A stretch of DNA of 64,000 bases from an uncultured Bacteroidales bacterium (GCA_949300335.1 CASGDV010000023.1:85985-149984); one strand, 5' to 3'; counted from the first letter of the stretch, positions 7,716 to 17,555 are shown. Translations and numbers: made by a program. Notes: generated by a model from the sequence alone, not told the origin.

Positions 7716-9329
7716 ATGAGGAGAATCTGTTTTTTTACAGCCGCGATTGTTGTTGTGGCTTTGTCTTCATCCGTTGCATTTGGTCAGTCGAAAAGTTTCA
7801 GACTTGGGCAATGGGTGGAAATTTATGACTCTGTGCTGAAGGAACTGAACATGTCTTATGTGGATTCCCTGCCTTTGGACAGGATGATGAAGGCTGGAAT
7901 AGATGCCATGCTTGAAGAATTGGATCCCTATACCATATATGTACCGGAAGAGGAGAATGAGGACCTGCAGATGATGCTGTCAAAAACCTATGGTGGGATA
8001 GGCGCGATAATCTATAAGAAAAAGGAAGGGAATGTCATAATCAATGAACCTTATGCGGGTTCTCCTGCATATAAGAACGGCCTTGTATGCGGTGATGAGA
8101 TAATTGCAATCGACGGAGTGCCTACGAAAGGTCTGGAATCCAAGGAAAGCAGCGACAGGATGAAGGGAAAGCCAGGTACACCTGTCAAATTCACAGTCAG
8201 GAAGCTCCGTACCGGAGATACCGTGAATGTGGAAATAATACGTGAAAGAATACATATTCCCGATGTGGAATATTTCGGTATGGTCGATGATACTACCGGA
8301 TATATATTGCAGACTGGGTTTACCGAGAATGTATCGGATGCGGTAAGAAATGCGTATTTTAAACTGAAAGAGGCCGGAATGAAGCGTCTGGTTCTGGATC
8401 TGAGGGGAAATGGCGGCGGGCTCATGCCGGAAGCGATAGATATAGTTTCGTTGTTTGTTCCCAAAGGGTCTCTGGTTGTTTCTTCAAAGGGAAGCACGCA
8501 GGAATCATATCGTGAATACAGGACGACATCAGAGCCTGTAGATACGGAAATTCCTCTTGTTATCATGGTTGATTCCGGTTCGGCGTCTTCGTCTGAAATT
8601 GTTTCCGGCGCCATTCAGGACCTTGACAGGGGAACTATAATGGGGCAAAGGACATACGGGAAAGGTCTGGTGCAGTCGATGCGTCCGATCATATATAACG
8701 GACAGCTCAAGATAACGACTGCAAAATATTACACGCCAAGCGGAAGGTGTGTACAGGCGATAGACTACAGTCACAGGAACGAGGACGGTAGTGTCGGGCA
8801 TATCCCGGATTCGCTGACTTCGGAATTCAGGACTGCGAAGGGCAGGATAGTACGTGACGGTGGCGGAATTACTCCGGATGTGGAAATTGAATATCCGAGA
8901 TACAGCCGCCTGGTTTATTCGCTCGTCCTGTCAGGAGTAATAGACAATTATGTCCTAAAGTATGTAAGGGAACATGATTCGATCGCTTCCGTTGATGAAT
9001 ATCATTTCACCGATGAGGATTTTGAGGATTTCGTAGAGTTTGCAAAGACACAGGAATTCGATTACAGGAGCAGTGCAAAGACTTACTTTGACCAGATGAA
9101 GAAAGAACTGGAAAAGGACGGTCTTGCGGACAATATGAAAGCGGAGCTGGATGCTTTGTCAAAGGCTATCGAAATGGACAAGGAAAAATTCATACGCCTG
9201 AAGAAAGATGAAATCATTCCTTTCATTGAAGAGGAGATAGTTGTCCGTTACTGGTATCAGGAGGCTGGAATAAAGGTAAGACTCCGCTATGACGAGCAAT
9301 TGAAGAAAGCTCTCGCATATGGTAAATAA
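7716..9329 (+). CDS. C-terminal processing peptidase, S41 family
   Basis: Exported serine protease of the CtpA/Prc type that trims or degrades envelope proteins. An N-terminal signal sequence (about residues 1-23, ending AFGQ) is followed by an N-terminal helical region, a PDZ domain at about 85-175 and the S41 catalytic core. The Ser/Lys dyad is visible as GSASSSE (Ser near 291) and GQRTYGKG (Lys near 316), spaced 25 residues apart as in CtpA. A charged helical C-terminal extension from about 420 follows. The end overlaps recO by 11 bp, so the two are likely translated from one mRNA. Natural substrate unknown. Confidence 0.93.
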   Translation: MRRICFFTAAIVVVALSSSVAFGQSKSFRLGQWVEIYDSVLKELNMSYVDSLPLDRMMKAGIDAMLEELDPYTIYVPEEENEDLQMMLSKTYGGIGAIIYKKKEGNVIINEPYAGSPAYKNGLVCGDEIIAIDGVPTKGLESKESSDRMKGKPGTPVKFTVRKLRTGDTVNVEIIRERIHIPDVEYFGMVDDTTGYILQTGFTENVSDAVRNAYFKLKEAGMKRLVLDLRGNGGGLMPEAIDIVSLFVPKGSLVVSSKGSTQESYREYRTTSEPVDTEIPLVIMVDSGSASSSEIVSGAIQDLDRGTIMGQRTYGKGLVQSMRPIIYNGQLKITTAKYYTPSGRCVQAIDYSHRNEDGSVGHIPDSLTSEFRTAKGRIVRDGGGITPDVEIEYPRYSRLVYSLVLSGVIDNYVLKYVREHDSIASVDEYHFTDEDFEDFVEFAKTQEFDYRSSAKTYFDQMKKELEKDGLADNMKAELDALSKAIEMDKEKFIRLKKDEIIPFIEEEIVVRYWYQEAGIKVRLRYDEQLKKALAYGK

Positions 9330-9975
9330 TACCGAACTGATTGTCCTTCATCTTACCAAAACCGGAGATAAATCCCTTGTTTTGCATACTTTGAGCCGGG
9401 ATTACGGCCGCAGAGCTTTTTTTCTCAAGGGAATCGGACGAAAGAATCCGATGTCGCTTTTCCTTCCTTTGAGCATTCTTGAAGCGGAGGTAAGGGAGAA
9501 TACGTCATCTTTTCTTTTTCAGGTCTGCAATCCTGTTTCCGCAGAAGCTTTGAACGGATTGCGGAACGACATGTATAAGAATGCGATTACAATGTTCCTG
9601 AGTGAGGTTCTTTTCAAAGTCATAAAGGAGGGGGCGAACGAGGACGGCCTTTATTCGTGGTGCAGAAGCAGAATTATCTTGTTGGACAGGATGGAAGGCA
9701 ATTTCAGTAATTTTCATATTTATTTTCTTCTTGAGTTGGCGGCAATTCTGGGATTTGCCCCGTCGCGTGCCAGTCTTTCTCCTTTCATTGCCGGAAACGA
9801 GTCTGCCATGTGTGATTTCCTTACATTACCGTTTGAGGAAGTCATGATGAAGCCTCTTTCCGGAGAGATTCGCAATTCCATGTCCGAGGCCGTTTTGAAG
9901 TATATTTCATATCATAGCGATTCAACCTTCAATATCCATTCACTGAAGATACTGAGGGCTTTGTTCGCAGAATAA
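9319..9975 (+). CDS. recO: DNA repair protein RecO
   Basis: Recombination mediator that, with RecR, loads RecA onto SSB-coated single-stranded DNA in the RecF pathway. The N-terminal OB fold (LTKTGDKSLVLHTLSRDYGRRAFFLKG) and the following helical region match RecO. The zinc-binding cysteines of some RecO proteins are absent, as is usual for short Bacteroidetes forms; 218 residues is slightly short of the E. coli protein. The start overlaps the protease gene by 11 bp. RecO normally binds the acidic tip of SSB, which is relevant to the neighbouring DUF3127 protein. Confidence 0.88.
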   Translation: MVNNTELIVLHLTKTGDKSLVLHTLSRDYGRRAFFLKGIGRKNPMSLFLPLSILEAEVRENTSSFLFQVCNPVSAEALNGLRNDMYKNAITMFLSEVLFKVIKEGANEDGLYSWCRSRIILLDRMEGNFSNFHIYFLLELAAILGFAPSRASLSPFIAGNESAMCDFLTLPFEEVMMKPLSGEIRNSMSEAVLKYISYHSDSTFNIHSLKILRALFAE

Positions 9976-9979
9976 AGAA

Positions 9980-10025
9980 AAGAAGCCGGCCCAAAATTGC
10001 TTTTGAGTCGGCTTTCATCTTTATT
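9980..10025. terminator. Bidirectional terminator between recO and the DUF3127 gene
   Basis: The hairpin AAGCCGGCCCAAAA/TTTTGAGTCGGCTT has an ATTGC loop, with T-rich sequence on both sides, so it can serve recO (+) and the DUF3127 gene (-). Its core is the inverted copy of the terminator at 1164-1205. Confidence 0.82.
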
Positions 10026-10040
10026 TAAAATATCCGATTT

Positions 10041-10403
10041 TTAAAACGGAAGGTCATCTTCTGACAGCGGTTCGTCGGCAACAGCTGGAGGCGGTGCCTG
10101 CGGAGGCATGTCCTGCTGCTGTGGGGTTTCAGTCTCGATTCTCCATGCCCTGAGATCCGTATACCATTTGTTGTTGTATTCCCGGCTGCTTATGTTGAAT
10201 GAAACCTTGACCTTGTCTCCAAGCTGGTATTTGTCCAGCTCTTTCAACTTGTCTTCACCCCAGACGCTGAAACAGGCCTGTGAAGGAAAATTACCTTCCT
10301 GAAATTCGATTACGAATTCCTGTTTTGCCCACTCTCCTCTTGCTGAAGTCCCTTTCTGAACCATCAGCTTGCGGATTATCTTCCCTTCTAGTTCCAATGC
10401 CAT
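10041..10403 (-). CDS. DUF3127 protein with SSB-like acidic C-terminal tip
   Basis: A 120-residue protein of the DUF3127 family, common in Bacteroidetes and without an established role. About residues 1-90 are predicted to be an OB-like beta barrel (LEGKIIRKL, GEWAKQEFVIEF, LGDKVKVSFNISSREY). A Pro/Gln-rich linker (about 93-108) follows, and the protein ends in SEDDLPF. This layout copies single-stranded-DNA-binding protein: OB fold, flexible linker, acidic tip ending in Pro-Phe. I infer that it binds nucleic acid or SSB partners. It is co-directional with the FKBP gene (5 nt apart) and convergent with recO. Confidence 0.85.
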   Translation of the reverse strand: MALELEGKIIRKLMVQKGTSARGEWAKQEFVIEFQEGNFPSQACFSVWGEDKLKELDKYQLGDKVKVSFNISSREYNNKWYTDLRAWRIETETPQQQDMPPQAPPPAVADEPLSEDDLPF

Positions 10404-10408
10404 AACCG

Positions 10409-11161
10409 TTATTTTTCAGATTTTTCTTCTTTTGCAGGTGCCTTTCCTACCTTAACGACGTCAACATCGAAAATAAGGGTGGAGTTAGGTCCTATGCTTC
10501 CTGTAGGACGCTCGCCATATCCGAGTTCAGAAGGAATGTAGAGTTCAATCTTTCCGCCTTCTCCGACAAGCTGGAGTCCTTCGGTCCAACCTTTAATGAC
10601 ATGTGTGAGGACAAGTTTTACAGGATCTTTCTCAGGATCGCTTGCGTCGAATTCAGTGCCGTCGATAAGGGTCCCCTTATAATGTACATAGACGGTGTCC
10701 GTAGGACCTGCCTTTACATCGTTGCCGGGATTGATTATCTTGTACTGAAGACCGCTTTCAGTGACTACTATACCGTCTTTCATCTTGTTGGCAGCGAGGA
10801 ATTCGTCACCTTTTGCCTTGTTGACTTCGGCAGTGTAGTTGTTGCGTTTTGTAATGAAGTTATTGAACAGTTCGTTCATCTTTTCAGGGCTGACCTTGAA
10901 CTGCTCGTTGAATTCAGGGCTGTTCATGTCGCCTTCAGCCTTGATGAAATCCATCATGCCTTTCTTTATTTCCGCAAAGTTAAGGTCCTCTCCGAAGTTG
11001 TTGGCCTTGATGAAATAACCGAAGTTGACACCGATAAGGTAACTTACCGAATCAGTCTCCGCTTTTGTAGGAAGTGAAGCCGTAGTCTTGACTTCCGGCT
11101 GAGAGCACGCAACTGCCATAATCAATGCAGCTGCAGATGCAAAAATGATGTTTAGTTTCAT
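10409..11161 (-). CDS. FKBP-type peptidyl-prolyl isomerase lipoprotein
   Basis: Periplasmic or surface lipoprotein that catalyses cis-trans isomerisation of X-Pro bonds and aids protein folding. The N-terminus has a lipobox (IMAVAC, Cys at residue 19). About residues 30-125 form the helical dimerisation region seen in Mip/FkpA-type enzymes. The FKBP domain (about 130-240) shows VHYKGTLIDGTEFDAS, VIKGWTEGLQ, GGKIELYIPSELGYG and LIFDVDVV. It ends in a Lys/Glu-rich tail. Only 4 nt separate it from the upstream nhaA gene, suggesting an operon nhaA-FKBP-DUF3127. Confidence 0.94.
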   Translation of the reverse strand: MKLNIIFASAAALIMAVACSQPEVKTTASLPTKAETDSVSYLIGVNFGYFIKANNFGEDLNFAEIKKGMMDFIKAEGDMNSPEFNEQFKVSPEKMNELFNNFITKRNNYTAEVNKAKGDEFLAANKMKDGIVVTESGLQYKIINPGNDVKAGPTDTVYVHYKGTLIDGTEFDASDPEKDPVKLVLTHVIKGWTEGLQLVGEGGKIELYIPSELGYGERPTGSIGPNSTLIFDVDVVKVGKAPAKEEKSEK

Positions 11162-11165
11162 AACT

Positions 11166-12599
11166 TTAATAATTTATTTTAGTTTGATGTTGTTTCTTTT
11201 CCGGTAATATCTGTTCTGCCGTGAGTCCCGGTGCTTTTTCCTTGCATGTAATGCTCAAAGTCAGGAGTCCTATAACGGCAGACAATGCAGATGTTAGCAA
11301 AATGCTTATTTTTCCGATGTCTGTCAATGCCGGATCCGAGAAGGCAAGTCCGTTAATGAATACGGACATCGTAAACCCGATACCTCCCAGAATGCCAACT
11401 GAAGCAAGCTGCAACCAGGTAATACCGGCCGGTCTTGCCGCAACTCCAAGTTTTATGCCGATGAAACTGGCAAGGAAGATGCCTACAGGCTTGCCGACAA
11501 GCAGGCCGAAGAATATGCCGAGACTGATTGTCGGAATTTCCCCTCCGGTGAACGAACTCAGGTCAAGGGCTACTCCTGCATTAGCCAGAGCGAAGAGCGG
11601 CATGATGAGAAACGTCACCAGCGGATGCAGCCTGCTCTCCAATCTGTGCATGAGAGGGTCCAGATTTTTGATTTCAGTATGCATGCTGTGAATGATATGC
11701 TGCTGTTCCGGATTCGTCAATACCTTTAGGTCGCCTTTGCTGGATTCCTTGAAACGTTCCATCAGATAGGAAAGTTTTGACTGGAACCTCACCTCGTTGA
11801 TTTTTCCTTTTGAAGGAATCATCATAGCGAGAATTACTCCGGAAATCGTAGCATGTATTCCCGACTTGTATGTGAAGTACCACAGGAACAAACCCGGCAG
11901 TATGTAAAATATCTTGCTTTTCAGTCTCGCCCTGTTGAAAATGAAAAGAAGAGCTACTATGAGGCCGGCATAGAGCAGATAATCCAGATGCAGCGCATGA
12001 TTCGGATAGAAAATGGCGAGAACTATTATCGCTCCGAGGTCATCCACTATTGCAAGGGCGGTGAGGAATATCTTCAGTCCTCCGGGAACCCTGTCACCGA
12101 GAATGGATATTATTCCTATTGCAAAAGCTATGTCCGTAGCCATGGGAATTCCCCATCCCTTGGCAGTCTCTGGATTGCCCGCATTGAAAAAGCTGTAAAT
12201 CAGCGCAGGAACTACCATTCCTCCAATAGCCGCCATTATGGGCAGGACGGAACGCCTGATCGAGGACAACTGCCCTACGAGCATTTCCCTTTTTATCTCG
12301 AGTCCTACTACGAAAAAGAAAACGGCCATCAGGGCATCGTTTATCCATAGTCTGAGGCTCATTCCCAAAGAAAAACCGCCTATTGTGATGCTCGCTTCCT
12401 TGTCCCAGAAGTCATCGAACCAGCCCAGTCCCGGAATGGTCGCAAAACTTACTGCTACGATGGCACAGATCAGCAGCAAGATTCCACCGGATGCCTCCTT
12501 GTGCAGAAATGCATTGAAGGCATGCAGAATTTCGCTGTTCCTTTGTCTCTGGACTCTGGCCGTAGCTGTCCGTTTCGGATCTGTACTGTTAGAACTCAT
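11166..12599 (-). CDS. nhaA: Na+/H+ antiporter NhaA
   Basis: Inner-membrane antiporter exchanging Na+ (or Li+) for H+, used in pH and salt homeostasis. It has about 12 membrane helices. Two key acidic sites are visible: ATDIAFA and the ion-binding pair AIVDDLGAI (the two Asps of the family). A TTG five codons upstream could extend the frame, but it would leave almost no leader after the predicted -7 box, so ATG at 12599 is preferred (477 residues). This is longer than E. coli NhaA, with a central cytoplasmic insertion (about residues 265-315), common in this phylum. Confidence 0.95.
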   Translation of the reverse strand: MSSNSTDPKRTATARVQRQRNSEILHAFNAFLHKEASGGILLLICAIVAVSFATIPGLGWFDDFWDKEASITIGGFSLGMSLRLWINDALMAVFFFVVGLEIKREMLVGQLSSIRRSVLPIMAAIGGMVVPALIYSFFNAGNPETAKGWGIPMATDIAFAIGIISILGDRVPGGLKIFLTALAIVDDLGAIIVLAIFYPNHALHLDYLLYAGLIVALLFIFNRARLKSKIFYILPGLFLWYFTYKSGIHATISGVILAMMIPSKGKINEVRFQSKLSYLMERFKESSKGDLKVLTNPEQQHIIHSMHTEIKNLDPLMHRLESRLHPLVTFLIMPLFALANAGVALDLSSFTGGEIPTISLGIFFGLLVGKPVGIFLASFIGIKLGVAARPAGITWLQLASVGILGGIGFTMSVFINGLAFSDPALTDIGKISILLTSALSAVIGLLTLSITCKEKAPGLTAEQILPEKKQHQTKINY

Positions 12600-12623
12600 C
12601 TGGTGACATGTCAAATCAAACTA

Positions 12624-12631
12624 CAAATATA
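12624..12631 (-). promoter_or_regulatory. -7 element for nhaA
   Basis: CAAATATA on the plus strand reads TATATTTG on the minus strand, matching TAnnTTTG. A TTG lies 23 nt further upstream, a longer spacing than usual. The transcript would start near 12617, favouring the ATG at 12599. Confidence 0.45.
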
Positions 12632-12724
12632 CAATTAATTTTATAAATTTTCTTCAAGTTTTGCCACTTCCGTCAGACGGGACGATTCTCCTGAAAAAAC
12701 AGTGTCTTCCGATCATCATAAAAT

Positions 12725-12756
12725 TTTGCTCCGGACAAAATAATTCCATATCTTAG
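12725..12756 (+). promoter_or_regulatory. Promoter for recQ
   Basis: TTTG (12725-12728), a 20-nt spacer and TATCTTAG (12749-12756, one mismatch to TAnnTTTG). The predicted leader is only about 14 nt. Confidence 0.5.
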
Positions 12757-12776
12757 TAAAATTAAAAAGCGTAGTT

Positions 12777-14984
12777 ATGGATATCGAATCGTCAGTGCTT
12801 CATGCAAAACTCAAGGAGTTTTTTGGTTTTGATACGTTCAAGGGAGATCAGGAAACAGTGATAAAACATCTTATTTCCGGCCGCAATGCTTTTGGACTGA
12901 TGCCTACCGGCGGAGGCAAATCATTGTGCTACCAGCTTCCTGCCCTCGTAATGGAAGGCACTGCAATAGTGATATCGCCTTTGATTGCACTCATGAAGAA
13001 TCAGGTGGATGCGATAAGGGGGTTCGTTTCAAAAAATGAAGGGATAGCTCATTTCCTTAATTCTTCCTTGTCCAAGACGCAGCTGAACGAAGTGAAGAAG
13101 GATTTGCTGGACGGGGTGACTAAGTTGCTATATGTGGCTCCGGAATCATTGACGAAACCGGAGAACATAGCTTTGCTGAAGGGGGTAAAAATTTCTTTCT
13201 ACGCCATCGACGAAGCTCATTGCATTTCCGAGTGGGGACATGATTTCAGACCGGAATACAGACGTATAAAGGAGATAGTGGAGGAAATAGGGAAGGCGCC
13301 GATTATAGCGCTTACGGCTACGGCCACGCCAAAGGTACAGAGCGATATCCAGAAGAATCTCGGCATGATGGATGCGAAGGTCTTCAAATCCTCATTCAAC
13401 AGGCCTAACCTTTATTATGAGGTAAGGGACAAGACCGATCCGAAACGTGACATCATAAAGTTCATAAAACAGAATCCCGGAAAGTCCGGAATCATATATT
13501 GCCTGAGCCGCAAAAAGGTAGAGGAGTTGTCGAAACTCCTGAATGTCAACGGTATAAAGGCGTTGCCGTACCATGCGGGCATGGATGCGCGGACAAGGGC
13601 GGAGAATCAGGACAGGTTTCTCATGGAAGAGGTCGATGTCATTGTTGCCACAATCGCCTTCGGCATGGGTATTGACAAGCCTGATGTCAGATTCGTGATT
13701 CATTATGATATACCTAAAAGTATAGAAGGATATTATCAGGAGACGGGAAGAGCCGGAAGAGACGGGAAGGAGGGGCAGTGCATTGCTTTTTACAGTTACA
13801 AGGATATCCAGAAACTGGAGAAGTTCATGCAGGGCAAGCCTGTGGCCGAGCAGGAAATCGGCAAACAGCTTCTGCTCGAGACAGTGGCTTATGCGGAATC
13901 CAACCAGTGCCGCAGGAAACTGCTGCTGGGATATTTCGGCGAGGATTATGGTAAGGAGAATTGCGGATGTTGTGACAATTGTCTGAATCCGAAACCTCAG
14001 TTTGACGGCAAGGAGGACATGTGTCTGGTGATAGAACTTGTCAAGTCAATGCCTGAAAGGTTCAAGACCGAGCATCTGGCAAATATTCTGGCCGGCGAGA
14101 CCAATGCCCTGATAAAATCATACAAGCATGACAAACTGGAACTTTTCGGCAGCGGCTCGGCGCATTCTTTCAAATTCTGGTGCAGCGTTATCCATCAGGG
14201 TCTGATTCTGCATTTGCTTGAAAAGGATATCGAGGCATACGGACTGATATCCGTGACCGGGGCGGGAGAGGACTTTTACAAATCTCCATATACAATCATG
14301 CTGACTGGTGACAGGGAGTTCTCTGAAGGAACGGATGACGATGATGATGAGGTTCAGGCCGCAGCTGCCGCCGTAAGGGGAGGCGGAGGAGGAGATACTG
14401 TCCTGCTTTCCATGCTGAAGGACTTGCGCAAGGATATAGCCAGAAAGAACAGGTTGCAGCCGTGGGTGGTGTTCAGCGACTCATCTCTTGAGGATATGTC
14501 CATAATGTATCCGGAGACGTATGAGGAACTCAAGAATTGTCAGGGCGTGGGAGACGGAAAGGCAAAGAAGTTCGGGAAAGATTTCATCGAACTGATTTCC
14601 AGGTATGTTGAGGAGAATGACATAGTCAGACCGGATGATTTCGTCGTGAAGTCGGTGGTGAACAAGTCTGCCAACAAGGTGTTCATTATCCAGAGTATAG
14701 ACAGGAAACAACCTCTTGACGATATTGCAGCAGCCAAGGGACTTGAAATGGATGAGCTTATGGAGGAAATAGAGGGTATCGTCTATTCGGGGCTCAAACT
14801 TGATATCGACTATTATATCAGGCAGACAGTCGATGACGATGTGGTGGAGGATATCTACGATTATTTTCTGAATGATGCGGAATCGGATTCTCTGGAAGCG
14901 GCCACGGAGGAACTCGGGCCTGATTATGACGAGTACGAGGTCAGGCTTGTAAGGCTGAAGTTCCTGTGTGAGGTGGCGAACTAG
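12777..14984 (+). CDS. recQ: ATP-dependent DNA helicase RecQ
   Basis: 3'-to-5' superfamily 2 helicase acting in recombination and replication-fork repair. Walker A PTGGGKS is at about 43-49, the DEAH box within AIDEAHCISEWGHDFRPEY at about 144, helicase motif VI in QETGRAGRDG, and the zinc site (CRRK through CGCCDNC) at about 377-401. A winged-helix RQC region follows. An acidic then Gly-rich linker (DDDDDE, then GGGGG, near 520-540) leads to an HRDC domain at about 550-615. A further C-terminal helical region of about 110 residues follows, as in other Bacteroidetes RecQ. It is convergent with the PHP gene with only 23 bp between. Confidence 0.96.
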   Translation: MDIESSVLHAKLKEFFGFDTFKGDQETVIKHLISGRNAFGLMPTGGGKSLCYQLPALVMEGTAIVISPLIALMKNQVDAIRGFVSKNEGIAHFLNSSLSKTQLNEVKKDLLDGVTKLLYVAPESLTKPENIALLKGVKISFYAIDEAHCISEWGHDFRPEYRRIKEIVEEIGKAPIIALTATATPKVQSDIQKNLGMMDAKVFKSSFNRPNLYYEVRDKTDPKRDIIKFIKQNPGKSGIIYCLSRKKVEELSKLLNVNGIKALPYHAGMDARTRAENQDRFLMEEVDVIVATIAFGMGIDKPDVRFVIHYDIPKSIEGYYQETGRAGRDGKEGQCIAFYSYKDIQKLEKFMQGKPVAEQEIGKQLLLETVAYAESNQCRRKLLLGYFGEDYGKENCGCCDNCLNPKPQFDGKEDMCLVIELVKSMPERFKTEHLANILAGETNALIKSYKHDKLELFGSGSAHSFKFWCSVIHQGLILHLLEKDIEAYGLISVTGAGEDFYKSPYTIMLTGDREFSEGTDDDDDEVQAAAAAVRGGGGGDTVLLSMLKDLRKDIARKNRLQPWVVFSDSSLEDMSIMYPETYEELKNCQGVGDGKAKKFGKDFIELISRYVEENDIVRPDDFVVKSVVNKSANKVFIIQSIDRKQPLDDIAAAKGLEMDELMEEIEGIVYSGLKLDIDYYIRQTVDDDVVEDIYDYFLNDAESDSLEAATEELGPDYDEYEVRLVRLKFLCEVAN

Positions 14985-15007
14985 GAAAACCGGGGCCTGC
15001 TTCAATC

Positions 15008-15835
15008 TTATCTCATCGGACTTTGTATGAGCTTGCGGCCTTCATAGTGCGCCAGATATTTGAAACCAAGGTTTTTAAGCATTTCCATATGTTGTCCGAA
15101 GTTTTCTCCGACCCTGCCGGGGTCATGGGAGTCTGAACCGAGGCTCAATATTTCTCCTCCCATTTCCCTGTATCTCTTCAGGATTCCCGTATCAAGGACA
15201 GTCAGTCTTCCGTTATGTTCCTGATATGTCTTCGTGTTTATTTCCAGGGCCTTGCCTTCTTCTATGAGAAACTTGAATATTTCATCGAAGATGTCAGAAA
15301 AGTACCTGTATTGCATGCTGTTCTCCGGATAGCCTGCATATCTTACGATGTAGTCGAAATGGCCCATTATGTCGAAATCTCCGAGCCATTTCATTTCGGT
15401 ATATAATGTTTCGAGATAATGTCCGTAAGCCTCTTTCCAGTCTTTGTCCCTGTAATAGCTGCCGTAATACGGATCCGTGTCATCGATGTAATGCACGGAA
15501 GCTATAATCTGGTCGAAATGATTTATTGACAGTATCCTGCGTATTTCCTGACGACATTTGGAATGAAGTCCTATTTCTATGCCTTTGAGTATCGGATAAC
15601 CGGTGTCGAGAATGGTTTCCGTTATTTCCTTCTGCTGTTTTTCAATGTCGAATGTTTCTGGCACAAGGTGTTCGAAGTCTGCTTTCATAGGCGGAACATA
15701 TGCGTCATAGTGGTCGGTAAAGCATATTCCTGTCAGACCTTTCCCTGCGGCTGCTTCCGCAGAGAGACGTATTGTCGTTCTTTTCCCGTCAAATGAGAAC
15801 TGACTGTGGTTGTGGTTGTCGAAAATTCCTTCCAT
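15008..15835 (-). CDS. PHP-domain phosphoesterase, histidinol-phosphatase-like
   Basis: Metal-dependent phosphoesterase of the PHP superfamily, closest in layout to HisJ-type histidinol phosphatase (275 residues). Visible metal ligands are the N-terminal HNHSQFSFDG, FTDHYD, the Glu in LKGIEIGLH, the central ASVHYID and GHFDY segments, and the C-terminal SLGSDSHDP. It begins one base after the fhs stop and is surely co-transcribed with it. No other his genes are present, so histidine biosynthesis is only one option; a general phosphatase role is equally possible. Confidence 0.85.
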   Translation of the reverse strand: MEGIFDNHNHSQFSFDGKRTTIRLSAEAAAGKGLTGICFTDHYDAYVPPMKADFEHLVPETFDIEKQQKEITETILDTGYPILKGIEIGLHSKCRQEIRRILSINHFDQIIASVHYIDDTDPYYGSYYRDKDWKEAYGHYLETLYTEMKWLGDFDIMGHFDYIVRYAGYPENSMQYRYFSDIFDEIFKFLIEEGKALEINTKTYQEHNGRLTVLDTGILKRYREMGGEILSLGSDSHDPGRVGENFGQHMEMLKNLGFKYLAHYEGRKLIQSPMR

Positions 15836-15836
15836 A

Positions 15837-17516
15837 TCAGCTCAAACCTTCTATTTCTCCGTTGACAAGATCGATTCTGAGAGCCTGCGGAGATGACGGC
15901 AGTCCTGGCATCCGTATTATCTCCCCGGCAATTGCAACTATCATTTCGGCGCCTGCATTGAGGCTGATATCCTTGATGTCGAAATTGAATCCTTCCGGAG
16001 CCCCATATTTGGTCGGATCCTGGGAAAATGAATATTGTGTCTTGGCAATGCATACCGGAAAATCCGACATGCCCCAGGAGTTTATCATTTCAATCTTTTT
16101 CCTTGCCGTCTTGCTGAATGTGACGTTTTTCGCTCCGTATATCTTTCTGGCGACGCATTCTATTTTCGATTCAATGCTCTGGTCGTCGGAATATGTGAAC
16201 CTGAGGTCTCCCGACGGAGTGCCTTCTATCGTTTTTACTACAAGTTCCGCAAGTTCTTCCGCTCCTTTGCCTCCTTCCGTATATGCGTTGTTGAGGGCAA
16301 AAGCAACACCCAGTTCCCTGCAGTGTTCCCTGACGAGTGAGATTTCTTCTTCCGTATCTGTGGAGAATTTGTTGAAGCAGACCACGACAGTCTGGCCGAA
16401 TGATTTCAGATTGCCGATATGTCTGTCCAGATTTGAAAATCCTCTTTTGATTCCTTCAGCATCCGGATATTTGATTTTGTCGAGAGGAACCAGTCCGTGC
16501 ATCTTCAGACCCTGCAGAGTCGCAACCAGAATTGTCAAATCCGGTTTCAGACCGCTTTTCCTGCATTTGATATTCATGAATTTCTCGGCTCCGAGGTCGG
16601 CTCCGAATCCGGCTTCAGTGATGACATAGTCTCCGAAGGTCATTGCCGCCTTGGTTGCTATTATCGAGTTGCAGCCATGGGCTATGTTTGCAAAAGGTCC
16701 TCCATGTACGAATGCCGGGGTACCTTCGGTTGTCTGTACCAGATTCGGGTTTATTGCATCCTTGAGAAGGACGGTTATTGCTCCTGCAACTCCAAGGTCC
16801 TTGACTGTGAACGGTTTGTCGTCCTGAGTAATGCCGAGAACGATGTTCTCGATGCGTCGTCTCAGATCTTCCAAGTCAGTTGCGAGGCATAGTATCGCCA
16901 TGATTTCCGATGCAGGGGTAATATCGAATCCCGATTCGGAAGTCAGGCCGTTGCTCCTTGGACCGAGTCCTGTGACGATACTCCTGAGTGATCTGTCGTT
17001 GACGTCGAGCACTCTTTTCCAGAGAACCTCCTTGAGCGTGAATCCGTCTTTCTGATGCTGGTACAGATAGTTGTCAAGCAGGGCGGATATCATGTTGTGG
17101 GCACTAGTGATTGCATGGAAGTCTCCTGTGAAGTGAAGATTGATCTTGTCCATCGGCATTATCTGGGCATATCCGCCTCCCGCAGCTCCTCCTTTCAGTC
17201 CGAAACACGGGCCGAGCGAAGGTTCGCGCAATGCTACAATGGCTTTCTTTCCGATTCTGTTCATGCCCAGAGCGAGTCCTATCGATACTGTCGTCTTGCC
17301 TATTCCTGCTTTTGTGGCCGTTATCGCTGTGACGAGGATGAGTTTGCAGTTCTTTACCTTTTCTTCGTCGATGCAGCCGGCCGGAACCTTGGCCATGTAT
17401 TTACCGTAGAGTTCTATTTCATCTCCGTCGATATCGATGTCTTTTGCGACATCCTTGATTTCTCTCATTCTGATGCTGCGGGCAATTTCAATGTCGGATA
17501 TCATATCTTGATTCAT
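15837..17516 (-). CDS. fhs: Formate-tetrahydrofolate ligase
   Basis: Makes 10-formyl-tetrahydrofolate from formate, THF and ATP, feeding one-carbon units to purine and formyl-Met-tRNA synthesis. The ATP-binding loop [15 protein letters not shown], the segments [22 protein letters not shown] (with the folate region) and [16 protein letters not shown], and the C-terminal [15 protein letters not shown] are typical. Start choice: the frame is open to 17546, but [12 protein letters not shown] at 17516 gives a family-length protein (559 residues); the Met at 17504 is also possible. Confidence 0.96.
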   Translation of the reverse strand: MNQDMISDIEIARSIRMREIKDVAKDIDIDGDEIELYGKYMAKVPAGCIDEEKVKNCKLILVTAITATKAGIGKTTVSIGLALGMNRIGKKAIVALREPSLGPCFGLKGGAAGGGYAQIMPMDKINLHFTGDFHAITSAHNMISALLDNYLYQHQKDGFTLKEVLWKRVLDVNDRSLRSIVTGLGPRSNGLTSESGFDITPASEIMAILCLATDLEDLRRRIENIVLGITQDDKPFTVKDLGVAGAITVLLKDAINPNLVQTTEGTPAFVHGGPFANIAHGCNSIIATKAAMTFGDYVITEAGFGADLGAEKFMNIKCRKSGLKPDLTILVATLQGLKMHGLVPLDKIKYPDAEGIKRGFSNLDRHIGNLKSFGQTVVVCFNKFSTDTEEEISLVREHCRELGVAFALNNAYTEGGKGAEELAELVVKTIEGTPSGDLRFTYSDDQSIESKIECVARKIYGAKNVTFSKTARKKIEMINSWGMSDFPVCIAKTQYSFSQDPTKYGAPEGFNFDIKDISLNAGAEMIVAIAGEIIRMPGLPSSPQALRIDLVNGEIEGLS

Positions 17517-17555
17517 TAATAAGGAAAGTGACCGCGAAATTAGCAATTTTTTTGC

